A stretch of DNA of 64,000 nt from CAVSWT01 sp963731745. Its GTDB lineage: Bacteria > Bacteroidota > Ignavibacteria > Ignavibacteriales > Ignavibacteriaceae. This document shows, piece after piece, positions 27,768-35,278 of the stretch. Under the pieces are notes generated by a model. It searched no databases. It was not told the origin of the DNA and was given only the letters and a program-made list of their open reading frames with translations. Every line of letters begins with the position of its first letter. Within the stretch, counting starts at the first letter, position 1. Both the position numbers and the translations under genes were made by a program. The stretch spans positions 248,001-312,000 of the forward strand of contig CAVSWT010000024.1 of the NCBI GenBank assembly GCA_963731745.1, in the 5' to 3' direction.

Positions 27768-28151
27768 TTAAACCAGCGGTTTTCCTCTTTTAACCAATTG
27801 AAGCGGAACTCCAAACGGATCGCGAAGCATTATAAGATGAGAGCCGTCATCAAGCTTTATTTCTTCTTCAACTTTTGCACCTGCTTTAATTAATTTATCT
27901 TTTGTTTCTGCGGGATTTTTTACAGTCAAAGCAAAATGAAATTCTAGCGGATGCTGTTTGCTGAAGTCATGTATTTTTGCGGAAGTATTTGAATAAATTT
28001 CAAGTACAACTTGGCCGGAGTTATCAGCTAAAAATCTTGTGTACGGATATTCTTCCATAGATCTAACCAGTTTCATTTCACAATTGTCAATGTACCATTG
28101 TCCCATTTCAACTGGTTTAGAAACGTTAAGTGCAAAGTGTTCAAATTTCAT
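27768..28151 (-). CDS. VOC (glyoxalase/bleomycin resistance) family protein
   Basis: A 127-residue single-chain VOC protein with two beta-alpha-beta-beta-beta modules: MKFEHFALNVSKPVEMGQWY, then LEFHFALTVKNPAETKDKL and HLIMLRDPFGVPLQLVKR. Candidate metal ligands are His5, His in LEFHFAL, and Glu in VVLEIYS. The family includes lyases, dioxygenases and binding proteins; the reaction is not identifiable. It stands alone between the sugar kinase and a gene-free region. Confidence 0.85.
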   Translation of the reverse strand: MKFEHFALNVSKPVEMGQWYIDNCEMKLVRSMEEYPYTRFLADNSGQVVLEIYSNTSAKIHDFSKQHPLEFHFALTVKNPAETKDKLIKAGAKVEEEIKLDDGSHLIMLRDPFGVPLQLVKRGKPLV

Positions 28152-28558
28152 TTTAAATTTCCCGAATAGTTATTTTATAGTTGTGTTTTAATAGAAAATC
28201 CTTCGTTTTAAAATAAAGAATTAATTTTACAACATGTTAATTATTTTTTTAATAAATTAAAGCAGAATCAATTCTAATTTTTTTTACTGCGTAACACCTT
28301 GAAAATTATTTTTCGATTATATTAATGATGATTTGATTATGAAGCGCTTTTATCTACCGAACTATGACAATTAATAATGACTTACGATATTCAAATGATT
28401 GATTTTCAAATTTCCAAATTCAACATAATTTAATTCTTAAAATTTTAGACTGTTTACTAAACGGTATTTCCAAAAGTCAAACAATAAAAATAAAATTAAA
28501 GAATAATACAACTTTATATTTTTATTAAATTTTTATTGGAAGAAATGGAGTTCCCAAT
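28152..28558. other. 407-bp intergenic region
   Basis: AT-rich region between divergent genes. The only support for function is GGAG 8 nt before the ATG at 28559 and the need for promoters on both sides. I see no credible open frame, RNA gene or repeat. Confidence 0.5.
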
Positions 28559-29318
28559 ATGTTTATGCGTTTTTTGCAGCTTGAAATAAAGCCTGAATAC
28601 ATAAATGAATTTAAGAAATTTTATGAGTATATAGTTTTCCCTAGGCTGCAGCAAACTCGTGGCTGCCTTTTTGCCGGACTAATAAAAAGCGGACCCAAAG
28701 CAAATGAGTTTGTTTCAATCACTTTTTGGGAAACCAAAATATATGCTGAAAATTATGAGAAGCAGGGAATATTTCAAGATCTGCTGAAAGAATCCAAACC
28801 TTACCTTACTGAGTCAGCAGAATGGAAAATTCATTTATTTGATAATAGTGAATTGGAATATGCTCCCGGTTTCAGAAGAACCGGTAATTAAAAAATACTC
28901 AGTTCAAGCGCGAAAGAGTGAGGAAGAAAAATTTACAATTTCTGACTCGAATATGTATGTAAGAATTGTATCCGCTAAAGTTCAAGAAGGAAAGATTGAA
29001 GAATTCAAAAAATTATATACTGAAATAATAATTCCACAGTTAAAATCCGTTAAAGGATGCGAATATGCTTATTTGATTGAAAGTACCAGTGAAGATGATG
29101 AATTTATTTCTTTAACAATTTGGGATAGTAAAGAAAGTGCAGATATATATGAAGCAACGGGAAAGTTTAATTTATTAGTGAAACAAATTAGCCACACATT
29201 TTCTCATTTTTATTTATGGAAGATGGCTTTGCAAAAAGAATATGATCCCAAATTGCAGGCTTCTGAAAGTATGAAAATTGAACATTATAATCTTGTAACT
29301 GGAAAAAGTTTCGTTTAA
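28559..29318 (+). pseudogene. tandem ABM (antibiotic biosynthesis monooxygenase) domain protein split by one frameshift
   Basis: Two overlapping frames encode two similar ABM-type ferredoxin-like domains. The first (28559-28891) has MRFLQLEIKPEYINEFKKFY and RLQQTRGCLFAGLI. The second, up to 29318, has MYVRIVSAKVQEGKIEEFKK and QLKSVKGCEYAYLIES. The first frame reads LEYAPGFRR and stops, while one base over it reads LPVSEEPVIKKYSV. Dropping one C of CCC at 28865-28867 joins them as LEYAPVSEEPVIKKYSV, giving a 252-residue two-domain protein. ABM domains occur in heme-degrading and quinol monooxygenases and in many uncharacterised proteins. A true pair of overlapping genes is possible, but the second frame has no convincing start of its own. 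Confidence 0.7.
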
Positions 29319-29402
29319 ATCTACACCGAGTTCAAATCTTAATTCATGTTAAAGAAAATTTTTTTTCTTATCTTTGATGAAGAATTTATGATTGAGGATT
29401 GA

Positions 29403-30917
29403 ATGTCAAACTTGGAAAGTTATTTTCAAAAGTTTCGTAAAAACATAATCGGGATAGATAAAACTTTTGTTTCGCCCTATGGAGAAAAGAAAATTATTTA
29501 TGCTGACTGGATTGCTTCGGGAAGACTTTACGAACCTATCGAAAAAAAAATAATTGAAACCTTTGGGCCGTTTGTCGGAAATACTCATTCTGAATCGAGT
29601 ATTACTGGCACAACAATGACGCATGCCTATCATCTCGCTCAAAAAATAATAAAGAAACATGTTAATGCTGGTCCTGATGATATTATTATTACAGCTGGTT
29701 CAGGAATGACCGCGATGGTGAATAAATTCCAAAGAATTTTAGGATTAAGAATATCTGAACAGTTAAAAGATTATTTAACTCTTCCCATGGAATTAAAACC
29801 CGTTGTTTTTGTAACTCATATGGAACATCATTCCAATCACACTTCTTGGTTAGAAACAATTGCAGATGTTGTTTGTATTGATCCTGATTCTCAAGGGCTT
29901 GTTAATTTAGAAAACTTGGAAAAGGAGTTAGTTCTTTACAAAGACCGAAAATTGAAAATTGGCGCATTTACAGCTTGTTCCAATGTTACCGGTATTGAAA
30001 CTCCATATCACAAATTAGCAAAAATAATGCATGACAATGGAGGGTTTTGTTTTATTGACTTCGCATGTTCGGCACCATATTCAAGTATTAATATGCATCC
30101 TGAAAATCCTGATGAAAAACTTGATGCGATATTTTTTTCTCCGCATAAATTTCTCGGCGGACCTGGTACAGCAGGAGTTTTAATTTTTGATTCCAAATTA
30201 TATAAAAATCAGGTTCCGGATAATCCGGGTGGTGGTACAGTCGATTGGACAAATCCCTGGGGGCAGTATAAATTCGTATCAAATATTGAAGCCCGCGAAG
30301 ATGGCGGAACCCCGGCTTTCTTACAAACAATTAAAGCTGCACTTTGTGTAAATTTAAAAGAGGAGATGGGGATTGAGAATATGCGGAAGAGGGAAGAAGA
30401 ATTAAATGAAATTGTTTTTGAGGAGTTTGGAAAAATAACTGGACTTCAAATTTTAGCAGATAATATTAAAAATAGGTTAGGAGCTATTTCATTCTACGTT
30501 AAAAATATTCATTACAATTTAATCGTAAAGCTTCTCAATGACAGATACGGTATTCAAACACGAGGGGGATGCTCATGCGCTGGGACATACGGTCATTATT
30601 TACTTCATGTATCTCCCGGTGTATCAAAACATATAACTGACAAAATTAATCATGGTGATTTATCTGAAAAACCAGGCTGGGTTCGCATGTCAGTTCATCC
30701 AACAATGACGAATGAAGAGATATATTTTATCACAAATGCCGTGAAGGAAATAGTGGAAAATATTAATGATTGGCAGAAAGATTATAGCTACTCATCTGTT
30801 AAAAATGAATATCTTCATAGAAATATCCCTGAAAATGAAGAGGACGTACACGATTTATTCTCCCTTGACCAGAACAAAAAGCTCGATTTTTTACAGACAG
30901 ATAAACATTTGGTTTAG
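29403..30917 (+). CDS. class V aminotransferase/cysteine desulfurase-like enzyme (long form)
   Basis: A 504-residue PLP enzyme of aminotransferase class V, over 100 residues longer than IscS/SufS. Blocks visible are IYADWIASGRLYEPIE, FGNTHSES-like VGNTHSESS, HMEHHSNHTSW, CFIDFACSAPY (PLP Asp), and FFSPHKFLGGPGTAG with the Schiff-base Lys. A cysteine-bearing loop TRGGCSCAGTYGH lies at about residue 390, in the place where SufS-type enzymes have the catalytic Cys. That favours a sulfur-transfer or selenocysteine-lyase-like reaction, but this long subfamily is poorly characterised. A TATCTTTG element at 29369-29376 may be its promoter. It precedes the cytochrome operon without obvious linkage. 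Confidence 0.85.
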   Translation: MSNLESYFQKFRKNIIGIDKTFVSPYGEKKIIYADWIASGRLYEPIEKKIIETFGPFVGNTHSESSITGTTMTHAYHLAQKIIKKHVNAGPDDIIITAGSGMTAMVNKFQRILGLRISEQLKDYLTLPMELKPVVFVTHMEHHSNHTSWLETIADVVCIDPDSQGLVNLENLEKELVLYKDRKLKIGAFTACSNVTGIETPYHKLAKIMHDNGGFCFIDFACSAPYSSINMHPENPDEKLDAIFFSPHKFLGGPGTAGVLIFDSKLYKNQVPDNPGGGTVDWTNPWGQYKFVSNIEAREDGGTPAFLQTIKAALCVNLKEEMGIENMRKREEELNEIVFEEFGKITGLQILADNIKNRLGAISFYVKNIHYNLIVKLLNDRYGIQTRGGCSCAGTYGHYLLHVSPGVSKHITDKINHGDLSEKPGWVRMSVHPTMTNEEIYFITNAVKEIVENINDWQKDYSYSSVKNEYLHRNIPENEEDVHDLFSLDQNKKLDFLQTDKHLV

Positions 30918-31090
30918 TATAAATGCTTATTTAGAAAAAGGGAGGCAAATAAGACTTTATGAAAATGTTCAAATTTTTACTTAATTCAAACTTACAACAA
31001 CTTTTCAATTTTCTTTCTCATCATTGAAAAAGCCGAATTATTATAATTCTTCGATGTGGGAAATAATTCAACACTTGCTTAAAATTCACA

Positions 31091-31176
31091 TAATAATGCA
31101 AAATTAATTACGGCATATTCTTTGAATTTTCTTTAATACACCAATCAGCTAATGCTGAATTTAATAATGCAAAATT
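31091..31176. repeat. 15-bp direct repeat TAATAATGCAAAATT upstream of cytochrome operon
   Basis: Identical copies at 31091-31105 and 31162-31176, 71 bp apart start to start, lie in the 286-bp gap before the small peptide and cytochrome genes. The second copy is 28 bp before the small gene's ATG. They could be a pair of regulator-binding sites. AT-rich context weakens the argument. Confidence 0.4.
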
Positions 31177-31203
31177 TGAAATTTTATTTATAAAGGTTAG
31201 AGT

Positions 31204-31353
31204 ATGAAGGGATTATTTATATACTTATTTGTTGTTTTTATTATAGTTGCATTATATGGTTTCGCATATTCTTCAGATTTCAGCCATAACCCGGTAAATA
31301 AAAAATCTGAAGCTCAAAAATCGAATAATATTGAAATGATAGTTAACAAGTAA
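31204..31353 (+). CDS. 49-residue single-pass membrane peptide at head of cytochrome operon
   Basis: A short open frame of 49 codons, MKGLFIYLFVVFIIVALYGF followed by a hydrophilic tail (SSDFSHNPVNKKSEAQ and so on). The first 22 residues form one hydrophobic helix or an uncleaved signal. AAAGG lies 8 to 9 nt before the ATG. It ends only 67 bp before the proposed start of the 13-heme cytochrome on the same strand, so it is probably the first gene of that operon. Small membrane subunits of this size are known in respiratory complexes (for example CydX and CcoQ), but I recognise no family here. Short length makes chance possible. Confidence 0.5.
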   Translation: MKGLFIYLFVVFIIVALYGFAYSSDFSHNPVNKKSEAQKSNNIEMIVNK

Positions 31354-31420
31354 CAGTTCTTAAATTTATTGAAAAGTTTTGATCATCATGCACATCGGAC
31401 AGTCTGGACCATCGCACAAA

Positions 31421-33634
31421 ATGAAAGTGGAAACTAATCTACTGCAAAAGTTAGTGTACTTTATAGTTAGTCTTACAATCTGCCTGATAGCCAGTTCTCA
31501 AAACATCTACCCTCAAACAAATGACGACTGTTTGATGTGTCATGAAGATCAAACATTAACGACTGAACGAGACGGAAAAGAAGTTTCGTTGTTTGTTAAT
31601 GCCAAAGTATTAACTCATTCCGCTCACGGAAAATTAAACTGTGTATCATGTCATGTGGGTTTTAATCCTGAAGATCTTCCCCACAAAGAAAATATAACTC
31701 CAATAAATTGTAAATCCTGTCATCAGGATGCTGCTGTAAAACATCCATTTCATCCCCAAATGCTGCAGGCAAATGGAACAGGCGGACCAAAGGATGTAAA
31801 TTGCAAAGGCTGTCATGGGACTCATGATATAATTTCTCCAAAATCCCCTGAAGCTAAATATAGTGAGGCTAAACTCAATCAATATTGCGGTACTTGCCAT
31901 ACAGAAAATTTTCATAAGTATTCAGAATCAAATCATGCTCGCTCATTTAAAGAAGGTAAAACCGGTGCTCCTAATTGTCTAACTTGTCATAAAAATCAAA
32001 TCACATTTAATAATGGCAAAAAAGATTCACTTTCTGTAAAAATAATTCAAGAAAAATTATGTCTTTCATGTCATCTTGATAATCCTACTATAAGAGCAAG
32101 AACGGCGCCTTCAGCAGGATTCATTTCTGCCTATGAAAAAAGTGTTCATGGTGCAGCTTTAATGGGTGGAAATAAAAAAGCCGCTAATTGTGTCGATTGT
32201 CATGCTGCTCATAATATTATTGGCGGTATTGAAAGCAATTCAACAGTAAATAGAATAAATATTCCTACTACATGTGCAAAATGCCATCCCACTATAGCTA
32301 AAGAATATAAGCAAAGTATACATGGTATAAAGGCAATGAATGGAGTAAAGGAAGCTCCAGTTTGTACAGATTGCCATGGTGAACACAACATAATGAAAAC
32401 CAATAATCCAAACGCTCCGGTTTCATATAAGAATGTTTCTTCAAAAGTTTGTTCTCCATGCCATAGTTCAGTTAAACTTTCACAGAAATTTGGAATTTCA
32501 AGTGACAGATTTAAAACTTATCAGGATAGCTATCACGGATTAGCGTTAAGAGGCGGATCAGTTGAAGTTGCAAATTGTGTCAGCTGCCATGGAGTTCATA
32601 ATATAAAACCGGCCAGCGATCCAACATCTACAATAAACAAAAAAAATCTAGTAAAAACTTGCGGAGCGTGCCATAAAGGAGCGAACGCTAATTTTACAGT
32701 CGGTAAAATACATGTTAATATCGAAAGTAAATCCCAAGAACCAATATTATACTGGATTGCCTCTCTTTATATCGGGATGATTGTAGTTGTTATAGGTTTT
32801 ATGCTGCTGCATAACTTATTAGATTTTGTTAAAAAATCTAAGGTTAAAAAGATGAAGCAGCGCGGCCTTATTAGAGAAGAAAGACATGGCCATGCACTTT
32901 ACCTAAGAATGACAGTTAATGAGAGAATTCAGCATATAACATTAGCATTAAGTTTTATTTTACTTGTCATAACGGGTTTCATGCTTCGTTTTCCTGATTC
33001 CTGGTGGGTTAGCCATATAAGAGATTTAAGCGAAGATGCTTTTGAATATAGAAGTATATTACACCGAATTAGTGCAGTGATAATGGTAATAGCCAGCGTG
33101 TATCACATTGTTTATGTATCATTTACACAACGCGGAAGAGAACTTATAAAAGATTTGCTTCCTAAATATCAAGATGTACAAGATGCAATTAATGTTGCAA
33201 AATATAATCTTGGTATTTCCAAAATTAAACCTAAACTTGATCGATTCAGTTATGTTGAAAAAGCCGAATACTGGGCATTGGTTTGGGGTACAATAGTAAT
33301 GACTGCAACCGGAATTGTAATGTGGTTTGATAATACATTCATTGGACTATTTACAAAACTTGGCTGGGACATTGCTCATACGATTCATTATTATGAAGCC
33401 TGGCTTGCAACTCTAGCTATACTTGTATGGCATTTCTATTTTGTAATTTTTAATCCGGAGATGTATCCAATGAATATTGCCTGGTTAAAAGGAACTCTTA
33501 CTGAAGAAGAAATGGCTGAAGAACATGGAAGAGAATTGGAAAGAATTAAAAAGAGTAAAGCAGAAGAATTAGAAGATTCAGACGATTTAAATAACGATTC
33601 GGAAAGTTCCGATAATCATCCTATTCAAAATTAA
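31421..33634 (+). CDS. 13-heme cytochrome c fused to diheme cytochrome b (CbcL-like)
   Basis: A protein of about 737 residues with a signal peptide (LVYFIVSLTICLIASSQ) and thirteen CxxCH heme sites (CLMCH, CVSCH, CKSCH, CKGCH, CGTCH, CLTCH, CLSCH, CVDCH, CAKCH, CTDCH, CSPCH, CVSCH, CGACH) in the periplasmic part. The C-terminal third has membrane helices of the HydC/FdnI diheme cytochrome b type, with histidines in NERIQH, LHRISAV, ASVYHIV, THIHYY-like HTIHYYEAW and WHFYF. This layout is that of Geobacter CbcL, an inner-membrane quinol dehydrogenase for low-potential extracellular electron transfer. It is followed 18 bp later by a NapC-like cytochrome. In-frame starts at 31379 (TTG) and 31388 also exist; I chose 31421 for a normal signal peptide. 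Confidence 0.85.
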   Translation: MKVETNLLQKLVYFIVSLTICLIASSQNIYPQTNDDCLMCHEDQTLTTERDGKEVSLFVNAKVLTHSAHGKLNCVSCHVGFNPEDLPHKENITPINCKSCHQDAAVKHPFHPQMLQANGTGGPKDVNCKGCHGTHDIISPKSPEAKYSEAKLNQYCGTCHTENFHKYSESNHARSFKEGKTGAPNCLTCHKNQITFNNGKKDSLSVKIIQEKLCLSCHLDNPTIRARTAPSAGFISAYEKSVHGAALMGGNKKAANCVDCHAAHNIIGGIESNSTVNRINIPTTCAKCHPTIAKEYKQSIHGIKAMNGVKEAPVCTDCHGEHNIMKTNNPNAPVSYKNVSSKVCSPCHSSVKLSQKFGISSDRFKTYQDSYHGLALRGGSVEVANCVSCHGVHNIKPASDPTSTINKKNLVKTCGACHKGANANFTVGKIHVNIESKSQEPILYWIASLYIGMIVVVIGFMLLHNLLDFVKKSKVKKMKQRGLIREERHGHALYLRMTVNERIQHITLALSFILLVITGFMLRFPDSWWVSHIRDLSEDAFEYRSILHRISAVIMVIASVYHIVYVSFTQRGRELIKDLLPKYQDVQDAINVAKYNLGISKIKPKLDRFSYVEKAEYWALVWGTIVMTATGIVMWFDNTFIGLFTKLGWDIAHTIHYYEAWLATLAILVWHFYFVIFNPEMYPMNIAWLKGTLTEEEMAEEHGRELERIKKSKAEELEDSDDLNNDSESSDNHPIQN

Positions 33635-33652
33635 ATTTTGGGAGGTTAGCTT

Positions 33653-35152
33653 TTGAAAAAAAAACTCCCGCTTTCCTTTTATAATCCAATCACGCTGGCA
33701 GGAACATTTGTTGCAATCGTCAGCTTTGGATTAATATTATTTTTAACCATCCTTGATTTATTAAGTTCAAAACATCCGCCCTATCTTGGAATTCTTACTT
33801 TTATACTTCTTCCAGGCTTTTTAATCTTAGGACTATTAGCTATTGCTTATGGAATTTACAGAGAGCACAAAAGAATAAAAGCAAACGATGGTAAAAATAG
33901 GGTTTTACCTGTTCTGGATTTTAATAATCCCAAACATAGATTAAGCTTTACGATATTTTCAGTTGGCACTATCTTACTTTTGTTATTTACAACTTTTGGA
34001 AGTTTTAAAGCATACGAGTATACAGAAACAGATGAATTCTGCGGAACAATTTGTCATACCGTTATGGAACCCGAATATACAGCTTACAAATCTTCACCAC
34101 ACGCCAGAGTTGGCTGCGTAAAATGCCATATAGGTTCGGGTGCCGATTGGTTTGTAAAAGCAAAAATTTCAGGTTCTTATCAAGTATATTCGGTCATATT
34201 TAATAAATATTCAAAACCAATTGCTACTCCTATTAATAATTTAAGGCCGGCTCAGGAAACATGCGAACAATGCCATTGGCCGCAAAACTTTTTTGGAGAA
34301 AAAAGAGTACTTCATACTTATTTTCATTCTGATGAAAAAAATAGTAAGTGGTCTTTAAATCTTTTATTAAAAGTTGGAGGAGGCGTTCCAGAATCCGGAG
34401 CCACAACCGGCATCCATTGGCATATGAATATAGCAAATGATATTACTTATGTTACTACAGATCGCGAACGTCAGGTAATCCCCTGGGTTAAATCAAAATC
34501 AAAGGATGGTAAGAAGGAAACAATTTATAGGAGCATTGATAATAAATTATCAAAAGACCAGCTTAAAAAATACGAAACGAGAAAAATGGATTGTATGGAT
34601 TGCCATAATAGGCCTGCTCATGTTTACAATCCTCCATCTAAAAGTGTGAATAATGTGATGTCGCTTGATTGGATTGACCCATCATTGCCATATATAAAAA
34701 GTTTAGCAGTTGAAGTTTTGGAAAAACCATACAGCACAACGGAGATTGCCCAAGACAGTATAAAATTTTACATTGAACAATTCTATAATAATAATTACCC
34801 TGAGATTGTTAAAGAGAAGAAGGAAGTAATTGAAAAATCTATTTCAGAAGTTCAAAAAATTTATTCTCACAATTATTTTCCTAAGATGAATGTCAGCTGG
34901 AGACATTTTCCTAATAATATCGGGCATATGTATTTCCCTGGCTGTTTTAGGTGTCATGATGGCAAACATGTAAGTGATGATGGCAAAGTATTAACTAAGA
35001 ATTGTAATGCCTGTCACACTTTATTAGCTCAGGAATTTGATAATAAAAACATTGAATTTTCTTTAAAGGGTGTAGAATATAAACATCCCGTTGATATAGG
35101 TGAGAGTTGGAAAACTATTTTGTGCAGTGATTGTCATGCAGCTAAAAAATAG
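33653..35152 (+). CDS. NapC/NirT-family multiheme cytochrome c, membrane-anchored
   Basis: A 499-residue protein with hydrophobic segments near residues 12-32, 45-65 and 100-118, then a periplasmic domain with seven heme sites: CGTICH (a CxxxCH variant), CVKCH, CEQCH, CMDCH, CFRCH, CNACH and CSDCH. The KCHIGSGADWFVKAKISG segment is typical of NapC/NirT quinol-oxidising cytochromes. The start is TTG; GGAGG at 33641-33645 is 7 nt upstream and no ATG is near, so the start is well placed. It follows the CbcL-like gene by 18 bp, so the two probably pass electrons from the quinone pool to periplasmic or outer carriers. A hairpin lies downstream. Confidence 0.87.
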   Translation: MKKKLPLSFYNPITLAGTFVAIVSFGLILFLTILDLLSSKHPPYLGILTFILLPGFLILGLLAIAYGIYREHKRIKANDGKNRVLPVLDFNNPKHRLSFTIFSVGTILLLLFTTFGSFKAYEYTETDEFCGTICHTVMEPEYTAYKSSPHARVGCVKCHIGSGADWFVKAKISGSYQVYSVIFNKYSKPIATPINNLRPAQETCEQCHWPQNFFGEKRVLHTYFHSDEKNSKWSLNLLLKVGGGVPESGATTGIHWHMNIANDITYVTTDRERQVIPWVKSKSKDGKKETIYRSIDNKLSKDQLKKYETRKMDCMDCHNRPAHVYNPPSKSVNNVMSLDWIDPSLPYIKSLAVEVLEKPYSTTEIAQDSIKFYIEQFYNNNYPEIVKEKKEVIEKSISEVQKIYSHNYFPKMNVSWRHFPNNIGHMYFPGCFRCHDGKHVSDDGKVLTKNCNACHTLLAQEFDNKNIEFSLKGVEYKHPVDIGESWKTILCSDCHAAKK

Positions 35153-35209
35153 AAGGATATTTAAAAGTAGTTGTTCTTAAAAATTTCATCATAGGCCTCC
35201 TCTTATGAT

Positions 35210-35278
35210 AAGCCTGGCGGAAAACAATTTTCAATTTAAGTTCGCATTTAGATTGAAACTTCGCTCCGCCGGGTTTTT
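35210..35278. terminator. long-stem hairpin between convergent genes
   Basis: A 12-bp stem (two G-T pairs) joins AAGCCTGGCGGA (35210-35221) to TCCGCCGGGTTT (35265-35276), followed by T's to 35278. The 43-nt loop has its own 7-bp stem TTTCAAT/ATTGAAA (35229-35258). It lies after the NapC-like gene and touches the stop codon of the convergent aldehyde dehydrogenase gene, so it may end both transcripts. Confidence 0.65.

Noticed and set aside
28839..28870. Separate start for the second ABM frame
   Set aside because: Its first codons only mirror the end of the first ABM frame in another phase and lack a ribosome site; a frameshifted single gene explains both better.
30960..31028. 22-codon open frame after a GGGAGG
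   Set aside because: The GGGAGG is 14 nt before the ATG, too far, and the peptide is short and unconvincing.
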